A stretch of DNA of 64,000 bases. Source: Ensifer sp. WSM1721 (lineage in GTDB: Bacteria; Pseudomonadota; Alphaproteobacteria; Rhizobiales; Rhizobiaceae). This document shows, piece after piece, positions 27,475 to 37,181 of this stretch. The position numbers were made by a program, and so were the translations under genes. The notes under the pieces are model-generated. The model saw only the letters and a list, made by a program, of their open reading frames with translations. It was not told the DNA's origin and did not search any database. The stretch spans positions 1,240,001 through 1,304,000 of the forward strand of contig NZ_CP165783.1 of assembly GCF_000513895.2 (NCBI RefSeq), given 5' to 3'. Position 1 is the first letter of the stretch, and the number at the start of each line of letters is the position of its first letter.

Positions 27475-27527
27475 GACTTGGCTCACCTTTGCCGTTCGGC
27501 TTTCGCCCAAGAGGTTCGTAAGGAGAG

Positions 27528-27558
27528 GAGGATGGCGGCGGGAGGAGCCGCCATCCTC
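27528..27558 (-). terminator. Intercistronic hairpin between thuE and thuF
   Basis: Perfect 12-bp arms 27528-27539 and 27547-27558 (GAGGATGGCGGC / GCCGCCATCCTC) surround a 7-base loop. Hairpins at this place after a solute-binding-protein gene commonly act as partial terminators or mRNA protectors, which keeps the binding protein in excess over the permeases. Confidence 0.6.
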
Positions 27559-27621
27559 GGCGACGCTGCAAGGCGAGAAGGGAAGTGCGCAATTTCGAGC
27601 CCCTTCCGCGCCCGGGGAGGG

Positions 27622-28884
27622 TTACCAGCTATCGCCTTTGAGCTCCGTCAGTTCGACTTCAAGCAGTTCGAGGTTTTCGGCAGCGGTGCCGTCGCCGGAG
27701 AGCGTATTGTGAACGGCGCTCCAGAACTTCGAGGAGACCTCGTTGTATTTGACCTTGGCCACCGCCGACGGGCGCGGCACGGCGCTTTGGAAGATCGGCT
27801 TCCAGTTGGGCATGAACGGCTGCGCGGCGGCGATCTCGGCATCGTCATAAAGCGCAGCGAGCGTCGGAAGTTGCGAGAGCTGCAGCGCACGCTGCTTCTG
27901 CACTTCCTTGGAGGAGAGGAACTTTACCAGCTCGACCGCCGCTTCCTGCTCGTCGGAATATTTCGACACGGCTAGATTCCAGCCGCCGAGCGTCGATGAC
28001 GGCTTCTCGCCTTCGCTCGCAGTCGGAAGCGGCACGACATCGAACTTGCCTTTGACGGCGCTGTCGTCGCCGTTTCCGAGCGCATAGGCATAGGGCCAGT
28101 TGCGCATGAAGACCGCATTGCCGGTCTGCCAGACGCCGCGCGATTCTTCTTCCTGGTAAGCTAGCACGCCCTCCGGGGCTATTGTGCCGATCCACCCCTT
28201 CACCCGATCGATGGCGGCGGCCGCCTTCTCGTTGTTGACGGAGATCGTCCCGTCCGGCTCGACGATCTGTCCGCCGCCGGAGGATTTGATCCATTCGAGC
28301 GCGTTGCAGGTCAGCCCCTCATAGGCGTTTGCCTGGAAGACAAAGCCCCAGATGTCGGCATTTCCGGCAGCGCGCTCCTTCTCCTGGATCTCCTTGGCGG
28401 TCGCCGCCAGTTCGTCCCAGGTCTTGGGCGGGGTCTTGCCGTATTTCTCCAGGAGGTCCTTGCGGTAATAGAGCGCAGGAGCGTCGGTGAAGAGCGGCAG
28501 CGCAACGAGGCGGCCGTTGACCGTCTGCGACTGGATGATCGAGGGGAAGTAGTCGCCAACCACATCCTTGGCTGCTTCCGTCAGGTCGACGAACTGATCG
28601 GCGAGCTGCGGCGCCCAGATGACATCCGTCTGATAGACGTCGACATCCTTGTTTTCGGCGGCCAGCCATAGACGATACTGGCTGAATTGCTCGCTCGACG
28701 AGGGCGGCATGGTGACGAGGTTGACCTTGTGGCCGGTCTGCTTCTCGAAGATATCGAGCTGCTCGCGCATGAAATGCACGTTTTTGCCGGTGGTGTTGGC
28801 CGCAAGCGAAAGTTCCGCGGCGACAACAAGATCGACGGCGCCAAGAGCGGCGCAAAAAGTCAAGGTCCTCAGAAGCATTGTCAT
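27622..28884 (-). CDS. thuE: ThuE, periplasmic disaccharide-binding protein
   Basis: This 420-residue solute-binding protein of the extracellular family 1 (MalE-like) has a signal peptide at residues 1-23 (MTMLLRTLTFCAALGAVDLV, then VAA). The mature part shows WDELAATAKEIQEKER and GGWNLAVSKYSDEQEAA, typical of the trehalose/maltose group. GGAGGAG precedes the ATG at 28884. It is the first gene of the thuEFGKAB operon, divergent from thuR. Confidence 0.9.
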   Translation of the reverse strand: MTMLLRTLTFCAALGAVDLVVAAELSLAANTTGKNVHFMREQLDIFEKQTGHKVNLVTMPPSSSEQFSQYRLWLAAENKDVDVYQTDVIWAPQLADQFVDLTEAAKDVVGDYFPSIIQSQTVNGRLVALPLFTDAPALYYRKDLLEKYGKTPPKTWDELAATAKEIQEKERAAGNADIWGFVFQANAYEGLTCNALEWIKSSGGGQIVEPDGTISVNNEKAAAAIDRVKGWIGTIAPEGVLAYQEEESRGVWQTGNAVFMRNWPYAYALGNGDDSAVKGKFDVVPLPTASEGEKPSSTLGGWNLAVSKYSDEQEAAVELVKFLSSKEVQKQRALQLSQLPTLAALYDDAEIAAAQPFMPNWKPIFQSAVPRPSAVAKVKYNEVSSKFWSAVHNTLSGDGTAAENLELLEVELTELKGDSW

Positions 28885-29248
28885 GTCCGGTGGCTCCTCC
28901 AAAATCCCCCACCGCTCGAAGGCTCCTCAGCAATTCGAAAGCGGTTTGGTTGGAAAAACCTGTCAGAAGCCCCAGATATTGTCAATACGCACAAACTAGT
29001 GACCCACAACCTCGCTTATCGACTGGACTTTTGTTGTATATTCATGCACTTACGATGTTCACAACTCTCCCTCGACGTTTTGTCGGCAGCCGCTTGTCCC
29101 GCGCGCACTGCAGACAAATTTAAAACGCTTTGGCTGCGCAGCCATCGGCACAGGCCAACGGGCTTGGCGCCGCAGCGCGCCGGTTGTTCCTCGGGGCAAA
29201 GGCGTATATTCGTCATTCGGCAACGGGGTTATGGGAATAAATAGGCGC
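28885..29248. promoter_or_regulatory. thuE-thuR divergent control region
   Basis: This 364-base region, AT-richer than its surroundings, separates the divergent thuE and thuR genes. It must hold both promoters and the ThuR operators. AAACGCTTT at 29121-29129 resembles a LacI-family half palindrome with the central CG; AAAGCGGTTT near 28938 is a looser match. No other gene is visible. Confidence 0.45.
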
Positions 29249-30268
29249 ATGAAGCTCAAGGAGTTCGCCCGCCAACTGGGCCTTTCGCCAACGACGGTCA
29301 GCCGCGCCCTGAGCGGCTATCCCGAGGTTAGCGAGAAGACCCGCAAGCGCGTCGCCGAGGAGGCCGTCCGGCTCGGCTATCGACCCAATATCAATGCGGT
29401 GCGCCTGGTCACCGGCCGCGCGGGTGCAATCGGCGTCGTGATGGGCCGGACCGGCGAATTCCATTTTGCCGAATTCATGAGCGGCATGGCGGAGCGACTC
29501 GACGGGGAAGACATCGACATCCTCGTCAGTCCGACGACGGATCGCGATTTAACCGACCAGGTTCCGCTCTATAGCCGCCTTGCGACCAGCGGGCGGGTCG
29601 ATGCCGTGATCGTCCACTCGCCGAAGCCGAACGACGAGCGCATCGCGCTCCTGCACGAGCTCGGCTTTCCCTTCCTGCTTCACGGCCGCTCCGAGACCGA
29701 CGTGCCGCATGCTTGGCTCGACATCGACAACGAGGGCGCCGTCCGACGTGCGACCTCCCACCTGCTCGACCTCGGCCACAAGCGCATCGCGATGATCAAC
29801 GGCCCGGCCGGCAGGACCTTTTCGCTTCACCGCGACAAGGGCTACCGCGACGCGCTTCAGGAGCGTGGCATTCTCTTCGACCCGCGCCTTGTGACCCACG
29901 GCCATTTCACCGACGAGCTCGGTTTTCGCTTTGCCCGGTCGTTCCTCGAGCAGTCGCCGCGGCCCACGGCCTTCGTTGCCGGCTCGATGATGACGGCACT
30001 TGGGGTCTATCGCGCCGTGCGCTCCCGCGGGCTTGTCGTCGGGCGGGATATCTCGGTGATCGCGCATGACGACGTCTTTCCGTACCTCACGGCCGAGAAC
30101 ATGGTCCCGTCGCTTTCGGCAACCCGCTCCTCCATGCGGGCGGCCGGGGCGCGATCGGCGGATCTCGTGCTGCAATTGCTCTCCGGACGGCCGGCGACGG
30201 AGATTCACGAACTCTGGCCGGTCGAGCTGATCCTGCGCGAATCCACCGGCCCGGCGCCAGAGGCGTGA
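29249..30268 (+). CDS. thuR: ThuR, LacI family regulator of the thu operon
   Basis: This 339-residue LacI/PurR-type regulator starts MKLKEFARQLGLSPTTVSRA, the DNA-binding helix-turn-helix with the hinge that follows. A periplasmic-binding-protein-like sugar domain fills residues 60-335. The ATG at 29231 is an alternative that adds 6 residues. Its divergent position beside thuE makes it the probable repressor of disaccharide uptake. It is monocistronic. Confidence 0.9.
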   Translation: MKLKEFARQLGLSPTTVSRALSGYPEVSEKTRKRVAEEAVRLGYRPNINAVRLVTGRAGAIGVVMGRTGEFHFAEFMSGMAERLDGEDIDILVSPTTDRDLTDQVPLYSRLATSGRVDAVIVHSPKPNDERIALLHELGFPFLLHGRSETDVPHAWLDIDNEGAVRRATSHLLDLGHKRIAMINGPAGRTFSLHRDKGYRDALQERGILFDPRLVTHGHFTDELGFRFARSFLEQSPRPTAFVAGSMMTALGVYRAVRSRGLVVGRDISVIAHDDVFPYLTAENMVPSLSATRSSMRAAGARSADLVLQLLSGRPATEIHELWPVELILRESTGPAPEA

Positions 30269-30460
30269 GCGGCGATTTCAAATAGGATGCCGCAGCCGAC
30301 GGCTTATCTTCAGCCTGCCCAGCACATCGAGGCCGAGTAGTGAAAGCACTCGCCGCGCAGAATCTTCGACCTCGAACGCGATCAAGGTCGCGGAAAATCG
30401 TAGTCTCGGCCATAGTGGTATCGACCGATTTTTCCTCCGCTCCTCTCCTCGTGCGTCTCC

Positions 30461-31477
30461 ATGCTCTTCGTACCGCTTCCCTTCGTCGTCGCCATCCTTC
30501 TCCTTGTTCTCTTCGCCGCCGTCGCGAGGCGGGACGACGAGGCCCCGCGCAACCTGCCGTTTCTCGCGTTGATTCTGGTCAGCGTCCTGCAATCATTGCT
30601 GTCCGGGCTTCGCTGGGGCTATGGGCTGCAGGGCGTCATGTTCATCGCACCCGTCGGTGCGGCCATTGTGCCGCCGCTTGCCTATTGCGGCGTATCCCGG
30701 CTGGTGCGCACGAGCCGCCTGCCAACGCTTCTGCGCATCGGCCTGCACGGCGCGCCGGCTGTCGTCATCATACTGCTGGTGGCGCTGTGGCGGGACGCCA
30801 TCGATGTGGCGCTCGTCCTGATCTTCGTCGGTTATGCCGTTGCAATCCTTCTTCTCATGCGGCCGGGGACGGACGCGCTTCGACTGGCGACCTTCGAGAA
30901 CGCGGTGCCGGCCTATCGCGCAATTCTTTTCGCAGCTTTCGCCCTGCTCCTGTCAGCAGCGCTCGACACCTTCGTCTTCCTCGATTTGGCCTGGACCCAA
31001 GGCAAATATGCGTTGGTGACGATCACCGTCGGAAACCTCGCGGCGCTGATCATCCTGTCGATCGCCGGCGCGGTGGCGAGCCGTAGTCGCACGCCTCTGG
31101 AGGTCGTCGAACCGACGCCGGAGCCCGACGTGGCGGAGGACAAGGAAACGATGATCGCCGTCCAGAGGCTGATGGAAACGAGGCGTATCTATCGCGATGT
31201 GGACCTTAACCTCGATCGGCTCGCCCGTAAGGCCGGCATTCCAGCCCGGCAGATTTCGGCAGCGATCAACCGAACGACAGCCAAGAACGTCTCGCAATAT
31301 GTGAACGAGTTCCGCATCGCGGAAGCATGCCGCCTGCTCGCAGAGACGGAAAAATCCGTGACGGAGATCATGTTCGAGGTGGGGTTCCAGACCAAATCCA
31401 ACTTCAATCGCGAGTTTCGCCGCGTCACGGATAGGGCGCCGCTCCAATGGCGGGAAAAGAAGGCGCAGCACGCCTGA
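30461..31477 (+). CDS. Membrane-anchored AraC family regulator
   Basis: This 338-residue protein combines an N-terminal membrane domain of about six or seven hydrophobic helices (residues 1-210) with a C-terminal AraC-type DNA-binding domain (about 230-335; LDRLARKAGIPARQISAAIN, then VTEIMFEVGFQTKSNFNREF). This places a signal sensor in the inner membrane and the DNA-binding part in the cytoplasm. The next four genes on the same strand encode an ABC efflux system, starting 79 bases later, so it is likely their regulator. The signal is unknown. Confidence 0.85.
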   Translation: MLFVPLPFVVAILLLVLFAAVARRDDEAPRNLPFLALILVSVLQSLLSGLRWGYGLQGVMFIAPVGAAIVPPLAYCGVSRLVRTSRLPTLLRIGLHGAPAVVIILLVALWRDAIDVALVLIFVGYAVAILLLMRPGTDALRLATFENAVPAYRAILFAAFALLLSAALDTFVFLDLAWTQGKYALVTITVGNLAALIILSIAGAVASRSRTPLEVVEPTPEPDVAEDKETMIAVQRLMETRRIYRDVDLNLDRLARKAGIPARQISAAINRTTAKNVSQYVNEFRIAEACRLLAETEKSVTEIMFEVGFQTKSNFNREFRRVTDRAPLQWREKKAQHA

Positions 31478-31556
31478 ACGGTACGAAATCGCGATCGAGC
31501 ACGATCTAAAACCTGTTTGAGGTCGAGTTTCCGGCGGGTCCGGCCATGCTGTCGGC

Positions 31557-32696
31557 ATGAACACGATCACCGAACACGACCGCAAACTCGCCGAGACGCT
31601 CAAGTCGCTCTCCCTTGAGCCTCCGCCCCGGACATTTCAGTCGCCGAAGAAAAGCGCCCGGCGGCTCGTACTCGTCGTCAGCCTCCCCGTACTGGTCGCC
31701 GCATCTTGTCTTCCGGCCGTCTTCTGGCCGGAGGCGGTGGTTCGCTTCAAGACCGCGCTCCTCGGTCGACCAGACACCACGGCTGGTTCCATGGTGTCCG
31801 GCAGCGAGATAGTCGACCCGCGCGAGCAGGGAAAATCGCGAGATGGCGAGATCTCCGCGGTTCCGGGAGCGCCGCTCGCCATTGCACGCGAGGTTACCGG
31901 CTCCGGCTATGTGGTCGCGCCACGCGCCACAACGGTGTTCTCCAGATATGAGGGCAGGATTACCGACATCGCCGTCGAGGTGGGAGACCATGTCGCGGCT
32001 GGCCAAGTGCTGGTCACGCTCGATGACGCCAATGCCCGCTACGCGCTCGAGCAAGCGAAAGCCGCGAAGATTTCGGCCGATCTCGCTCTTGCGGCCAAGG
32101 ATATCGCGCTCGCACAGACGCGCGCCTCGCTCGATCGCGTAGAGAGCCTCGCCGCCCGCGACGCGGCATCCAGGCAGCGGCTCGAAGACGCGCGTTCCGC
32201 CTGGGAAAGCGCGCGCAACGAGGTTGCGCAGGCACAGCAGGACATCTCGAGGGCCGAGCTGGCGATCCGCATCGCGCAGGAAGCGGTCGATGAGCTGACC
32301 GTCCGCGCCCCTTTCGCCGGCACGATCACGCGGCTCAACGCCCATATCGGCGACACCGTGCTCGCACGGGCCGACAGCGTGCGGGAAAACCAGAGCCTGC
32401 TGACGATCACCAACACCGGCAGCATGGTTATCGACGCCGATGTGGCGGAAACGAGTGTCGCAGCGCTGCGACCCGGCATTCGCGGAGAAGCGGTGCTCGA
32501 CGGGTTTCCCGATCGGCCTTTCGAAATCGTGCTCACACGGCTCGCCCCCGTGGTCTCGGCGGAAAAGGGCACGATCACGCTTCGTCTCTCCCTCGTCGCC
32601 CCGCCTGATGGCATCCGGCCCAATATGGCCGCGCGCATCCGCGTCAACGTGATCGATACCGACAGCCAAACTGGAGAACGGCAAAATGACCGATAG
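31557..32696 (+). CDS. Efflux periplasmic adaptor (HlyD/MacA-like)
   Basis: This 379-residue membrane-fusion protein has an N-terminal cytoplasmic tail, one TM helix (about residues 37-58; LVLVVSLPVLVAASCLPAVF) and a periplasmic part. The lipoyl-like half motifs VGDHVAAGQVLVTLDDANAR and VRAPFAGTITRLNAHIGDTV flank a long coiled hairpin (about 160-245). It is not a lipoprotein, unlike the RND adaptor earlier in the window. Its last 11 bases overlap the ATPase gene, which places it in a MacAB-like ABC exporter. Confidence 0.88.
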   Translation: MNTITEHDRKLAETLKSLSLEPPPRTFQSPKKSARRLVLVVSLPVLVAASCLPAVFWPEAVVRFKTALLGRPDTTAGSMVSGSEIVDPREQGKSRDGEISAVPGAPLAIAREVTGSGYVVAPRATTVFSRYEGRITDIAVEVGDHVAAGQVLVTLDDANARYALEQAKAAKISADLALAAKDIALAQTRASLDRVESLAARDAASRQRLEDARSAWESARNEVAQAQQDISRAELAIRIAQEAVDELTVRAPFAGTITRLNAHIGDTVLARADSVRENQSLLTITNTGSMVIDADVAETSVAALRPGIRGEAVLDGFPDRPFEIVLTRLAPVVSAEKGTITLRLSLVAPPDGIRPNMAARIRVNVIDTDSQTGERQNDR

Positions 32697-33393
32697 CACC
32701 AAGGACGAACCGTATATTGCGCTGAAGAACATACGAAAGGCCTACAAGATCGGTATCGAGCCGATCCCGATCTTCTCCGGCCTCGAGCTCACCATCCCCC
32801 GCGGCGATTTCGTCGCCGTCATGGGGCCGTCCGGATCGGGAAAATCGACGCTCCTCAACATGCTTGCCGGCATAGACCTGCCGGATGCCGGCGAGTTGCG
32901 CATCGGCGGCAACCGGCTCGACCGGATGGGCGAGACCGCCCGCTCGGCATGGCGGGCGCACAACATGGGCATCGTCTTCCAGTTCTATAACCTGCTGCCG
33001 ATGCTGAACGCGGCCGAGAACGTGGAACTGCCGCTCCTGCTCAAGCCTCTTTCAGCCAGAGAGCGGCGCGTTCGGGTCGGGAAGGTCCTTGATCTGGTCG
33101 GGCTCTCCGGTCGTGAAAAGCAATATCCGGCGATGATGTCGGGCGGGCAGCAGCAGCGCGTCGGCATCGCCCGCGCAATCGTCGCCGATCCCGAACTGCT
33201 GCTCTGCGACGAGCCGACCGGCGATCTCGATCGCAAGTCGGCCGATGAGATTCTCGAAATGCTGCGTTTCCTCAACCGCGAACTTGGGAAGACGATCGTC
33301 ATGGTGACGCACGATCCGCAAGCCGCGCTCCATGCCCGGCGCACGCTCCACCTCGACAAAGGCAGTTTCGCTGAAGAGAAGAGGGCCGCCTGA
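32686..33393 (+). CDS. ABC transporter ATP-binding protein (MacB/LolD-type)
   Basis: This 235-residue ATPase has Walker [10 protein letters not shown] at residues 47-55, the signature [13 protein letters not shown] and Walker [13 protein letters not shown], with the GDLD and H-loop pattern of the MacB/LolD/FtsE group that drives mechanotransmission without direct translocation. It overlaps both neighbours. It powers the two FtsX-type permeases that follow. Confidence 0.92.
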   Translation: MTDSTKDEPYIALKNIRKAYKIGIEPIPIFSGLELTIPRGDFVAVMGPSGSGKSTLLNMLAGIDLPDAGELRIGGNRLDRMGETARSAWRAHNMGIVFQFYNLLPMLNAAENVELPLLLKPLSARERRVRVGKVLDLVGLSGREKQYPAMMSGGQQQRVGIARAIVADPELLLCDEPTGDLDRKSADEILEMLRFLNRELGKTIVMVTHDPQAALHARRTLHLDKGSFAEEKRAA

Positions 33394-34535
33394 TGACCTT
33401 TTTTCAGCTTGCCCGAAAGAACACATGGCGCAAGCCGATCCGCTGCCTGCTCCTGATGGTCTGCGTTGCCGTGGCCTTCCTGATTTACGGGCTCACGGCG
33501 AGCTTCCTGAGCGGCACTCAGAGTGCCGCCGGCGCCAGCGACGACATTTTGGGGGTGATGAACGCCGCCGGGCGGGCTCAGCCCTTGCCGATGGCTCATA
33601 TGGCGCGGATCGCGTCGGAGCCGGGCGTCGCTTCGGTAGCCTACATGTCGCGTCTGCGCGGCTTCGTGGACAATGAGAGGAACGTGGTCGCCGTCAGCGC
33701 GGTCGACCCGGGTTTGTTGATCGCCGTCAACGGCAGGGAGCTCGGCCTGACGCCCGAACTGATCGAGTCACTCGATAAGGCTCGCGACCAGGTGCTGGTC
33801 GGTCGCGCCCTCGCTGAGGCACAGGGCTGGTCGGTCGGCGACCGCATCAACGTCACCGCCTTTCAGGTCGCCAGGGAGGACGGCAGCCGCGACTGGCGCT
33901 TCGAGATCGCCGGCATTTTCGCAGGCGAGGACCCCAGCAGCGACACCTATTTCATGATCGCCCGCTATGACTACATCAATGCGGCACGGGCGCGCGACAG
34001 GGACACGGCGGATGCCTTCATCGTCCGTCCGCTGAGTTCGGTACCGTCGAGCGAGCTTGCTGCCCGCATCGATGCGCTGTTCGCCAATTCCGTCGCGCCG
34101 ACCCGGACGCAATCGGAAAAGCAGTTCCTCGAGGCCTTCCTGCGCCAATATGCCGATGTCGGCCTGATCGTCGATCTCGTCGTAGGAGCGGCATTCGTCA
34201 CCCTCCTGATGATCGTCATCAACACGATGGTCTTCGCCGTGCGCGAGCGCACCTTTGAGATCGGCATTCTGAAATCGCTGGGTTTCTCGCGCACCAGTAT
34301 TCTGTCGCTTGTCCTCACTGAAACACTGTTCATCTTCGTCATAGGCGGCGGCATCGGCCTGGCGCTGGCGAAGCTCGCGACCCTCTTCGCACCCCCTACC
34401 CTCGGTCTCGTCTTCTCCCTCCCGATTCTCGTCAAGGCGGCGGCGATCATGCTTGCCCTGGGGCTCGCGACCGGCGCCCTCCCGGCCGTCAATGCCATGC
34501 GCATATCCATCACCGCCGCTTTTAAAACGAGGTAG
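33393..34535 (+). CDS. ABC transporter permease, FtsX/MacB-like (first)
   Basis: This 380-residue permease has one N-terminal TM helix (about residues 18-38), a large periplasmic MacB-like core domain (about 40-250) and three C-terminal TM helices from about residue 262 ([19 protein letters not shown], and so on). The cytoplasmic loop [17 protein letters not shown] is the coupling segment. The gene starts on the last base of the ATPase stop codon (TGATG). The cargo is unknown. Confidence 0.9.
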   Translation: MTFFQLARKNTWRKPIRCLLLMVCVAVAFLIYGLTASFLSGTQSAAGASDDILGVMNAAGRAQPLPMAHMARIASEPGVASVAYMSRLRGFVDNERNVVAVSAVDPGLLIAVNGRELGLTPELIESLDKARDQVLVGRALAEAQGWSVGDRINVTAFQVAREDGSRDWRFEIAGIFAGEDPSSDTYFMIARYDYINAARARDRDTADAFIVRPLSSVPSSELAARIDALFANSVAPTRTQSEKQFLEAFLRQYADVGLIVDLVVGAAFVTLLMIVINTMVFAVRERTFEIGILKSLGFSRTSILSLVLTETLFIFVIGGGIGLALAKLATLFAPPTLGLVFSLPILVKAAAIMLALGLATGALPAVNAMRISITAAFKTR

Positions 34536-34539
34536 CCCC

Positions 34540-35745
34540 ATGTCTTCCATCATCAAACAGACGCTCGCAATGCTTCGCGCCAATCTCTTGAGCCTGCCGC
34601 GCCGCCTTCCGATTTCCCTCTCCATGACGATCTCGATTGCGCTCGTCGTTTGCGTCCTCGCCGGCTTTCTCTCCATGGCAAAAGGCTTCGAGAAGACCCT
34701 GACGGGTACCGGCTCGCCGGCGGTCGCCGTCATTCTCGGCGGCGGCACGAACCAGGAGAGCGGTTCGGACATGCCCGCCGGAGCGGTCCGTGCTCTTGAG
34801 GCGATGAATAGCGATATCGGCGTCGCGCGCGATGCGGCGGGCAACCTCGTATCCTCGCGCGAACTTGTCGTGCCCGTCGAGGTGAAGCCGAGTGAAGACG
34901 CGGGCGAGCGCACGCTGGCGTTGCGCGGCATGGAGCCCGCCGGGCTGTCACTGCGCGACGGCGTCAGGTTGTCAGCCGGACGCTTCTTCGCTCCGGGTGC
35001 GCGTGAGATCGTCGTCGGTGCGCGTCTTGCCGAGGAATTTCCCGGATTCGGTGTCGGCGACACGATCCGGCTCGGAGCGGTCGACTGGAGGGTAGCGGGG
35101 CATTTTTCCGCCAAGGGCAGCGCCTTCGAATCTGAAATCTGGACCGGTCTCGACGCGGTTCGCGCCGCCTTCGATCGCCAGGGCCAGGTGCAGAGTTTTC
35201 GGCTGCGCCTCGTCGAGCCTGCCGCCCTCAAGACCCTGCAGAATGCGCTCGGCAGGGTCACCGGCACACCGCTGGTCGCGATATCGGAAGCCGATCTCTA
35301 TGCCGGGCAATCGTCGCGAACGGCCGATCTCATACGGCTTCTCGGCTGGCCGATTGCGCTTCTGATGGCCATTGGCGCGACCGCTGGGGCGCTCAACACG
35401 ATGATGAGTTCGGTCTCGGACAGGACGATCGAGATCGCCACCGTCCGCGCAATTGGCTTCAACCGCCTCCCGGCCTTCGCGGCGACCTGGGCCGAAGCGA
35501 CGCTACTTGCCGCAGTCGGTGCCGCCGTGGGGATCGCCGCGTCGTGGCTCGCCTTCAGCGGCTGGCAGGCGAGCACCATCGGAGCCAACAATGCCCGCAT
35601 GACGTTCGAGCTTGCTGTGACGGGCGATGTTATGCTGACCGCCGGTCTCTTGGGGCTGGCAATCGGCATCGTCGGCGGTGCTCTGCCGGCAATTGCCGCC
35701 ACCCGGCTTCCCCTGACGGCGGCGTTGCGCGCACGGGGGCAGTGA
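34540..35745 (+). CDS. ABC transporter permease, FtsX/MacB-like (second)
   Basis: This 401-residue permease has the same plan as the preceding one: a TM helix near residues 22-45, a periplasmic domain, and three C-terminal TM helices from about 265. The segment SDRTIEIATVRAIGFNRLPA is the ATPase-coupling loop. It starts 4 bases after the first permease stops. The two are clearly divergent paralogues, so the pump is probably a heterodimer. An upstream in-frame start at 34453 would overlap the previous gene by 83 bases and is rejected. Confidence 0.9.
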   Translation: MSSIIKQTLAMLRANLLSLPRRLPISLSMTISIALVVCVLAGFLSMAKGFEKTLTGTGSPAVAVILGGGTNQESGSDMPAGAVRALEAMNSDIGVARDAAGNLVSSRELVVPVEVKPSEDAGERTLALRGMEPAGLSLRDGVRLSAGRFFAPGAREIVVGARLAEEFPGFGVGDTIRLGAVDWRVAGHFSAKGSAFESEIWTGLDAVRAAFDRQGQVQSFRLRLVEPAALKTLQNALGRVTGTPLVAISEADLYAGQSSRTADLIRLLGWPIALLMAIGATAGALNTMMSSVSDRTIEIATVRAIGFNRLPAFAATWAEATLLAAVGAAVGIAASWLAFSGWQASTIGANNARMTFELAVTGDVMLTAGLLGLAIGIVGGALPAIAATRLPLTAALRARGQ

Positions 35746-35827
35746 CGATGATCCCGGATCGGCTTGCACCTCGACGCTTACCGCGCCAAGAGTGCGCGCT
35801 AGAAACCGCTTCAAGGAATCGGCACGG

Positions 35828-37072
35828 ATGCGCAGAAAAGAGATCGCGATCATTGGCGGCGGACCCGCCGGCCTCATGGCAGCGGAAGTGCTGTCGCGCG
35901 CCGGCCATTCGGTGACGATCTATGAGGCCATGCCGACGGCGGCCCGCAAGTTCCTGCTGGCGGGGAAATCCGGCCTCAACATCACCCATGCCGAGGACTA
36001 TGCGCTTTTCGCGACGCGCTTCGGCGGCGCGGCCTCCGATCGGCTGCGCCCGGCGCTCGACGCCTTCACGCCCGACGACGTGCGCGCCTGGGCGGCGGGA
36101 CTCGGCATCGAAACCTTCGTCGGCTCCTCCGGCCGGGTCTTTCCGACGGCGATGAAAGCCTCGCCGCTCTTACGCGCCTGGCTGCGCCGGCTGGAGGCCG
36201 AGGGTGCGCGGCTCAACACCCGCCATCGCTGGGCGGGTTTTGCCGAGGGCGGCTATGTCTTCGATACCCCGGCGGGACGGAAGATCGTCCATTGCGATGC
36301 CGCGCTCCTGGCGCTTGGCGGCGCAAGCTGGCCGCGGCTCGGGTCGGACGCCGCCTGGGTGACGTGGCTGACGGGTAAGGGGGTAGAGGTCAACGACTTC
36401 CGCCCCGCCAATTGCGGCTTCGACGTTGCCTGGAGCGAGGCGTTCCGGGAGCGTTTCCAGGGCAAACCGCTGAAGGCCGTCACCGCCTCATCCGACGCAG
36501 GCACGTTTCCGGGCGAATTCGTCATAAGCCGTAACGGCATCGAGGGCAGCCTCGTCTTTGCCCATGCGGCGAGCCTGCGCGACCGCCTGGACCGGGATGG
36601 CAAGGCAGCACTCACGCTCGATCTCGCCCCCGGCCGGACGGCCGAGCGGCTGGCGCGCGATCTGGCGCGACAGGACCGCAAGGCGAGCTTCTCCAACCGC
36701 CTGCGCAAGGGAGCCGGGCTCGAGCCGGTAAAGGCGGCGCTCCTGCGGGACATCCTGCCGGACGCGGCCAAGGCCGATCCGCTACGGCTCGCCGCGCATA
36801 TCAAGGCCTTGCCTTTGCCGGTGCTGAGGCCCCGGCCGATCGCCGAAGCGATCTCGTCGGCGGGCGGCATCCGCTTGAGCGAGATCGACGAGGGCTACAT
36901 GCTGGAGCAGCTTCCCGGCCTTTTCGTCGCCGGCGAGATGCTCGACTGGGAAGCGCCGACCGGCGGCTATCTCCTGACCGCCTGCCTCGCAACCGGCCGG
37001 GCGGCAGCGCGCGGCATCGAAGCCTGGCTCGCCGCGGATCGGCCGGGTTCCGGGATGCCATTCTCGCCGTGA
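35828..37072 (+). CDS. TIGR03862 / HI0933-like family flavoprotein
   Basis: This 414-residue FAD-binding protein has the dinucleotide motif IAIIGGGPAGLMAAEVLSRA at residues 6-25 and the family stretch FLLAGKSGLNITHAED near residue 44. The end, GGYLLTACLATGRAAARG, closes the FAD fold. The HI0933/BaiN-like group has no settled reaction; some members are quinone or dienoyl reductases. The ATG at 35828 follows AAGGAAT. It does not look co-transcribed with a partner. Confidence 0.88.
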   Translation: MRRKEIAIIGGGPAGLMAAEVLSRAGHSVTIYEAMPTAARKFLLAGKSGLNITHAEDYALFATRFGGAASDRLRPALDAFTPDDVRAWAAGLGIETFVGSSGRVFPTAMKASPLLRAWLRRLEAEGARLNTRHRWAGFAEGGYVFDTPAGRKIVHCDAALLALGGASWPRLGSDAAWVTWLTGKGVEVNDFRPANCGFDVAWSEAFRERFQGKPLKAVTASSDAGTFPGEFVISRNGIEGSLVFAHAASLRDRLDRDGKAALTLDLAPGRTAERLARDLARQDRKASFSNRLRKGAGLEPVKAALLRDILPDAAKADPLRLAAHIKALPLPVLRPRPIAEAISSAGGIRLSEIDEGYMLEQLPGLFVAGEMLDWEAPTGGYLLTACLATGRAAARGIEAWLAADRPGSGMPFSP

Positions 37073-37181
37073 GACGTCCCCGCACGGGGCGTGCGGCCCC
37101 GGAATGCCTTGGCATTGAATGTCGCGGCGCGGAAAAGCTATTACAGAGCACGGCTGTGTTAAGCATATGCAAGGGGATGAA

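Noticed and set aside
28938-29129. Exact ThuR operator assignment
   Set aside because: The LacI-like half sites seen are too weak to define the operator, so only the control region is annotated.
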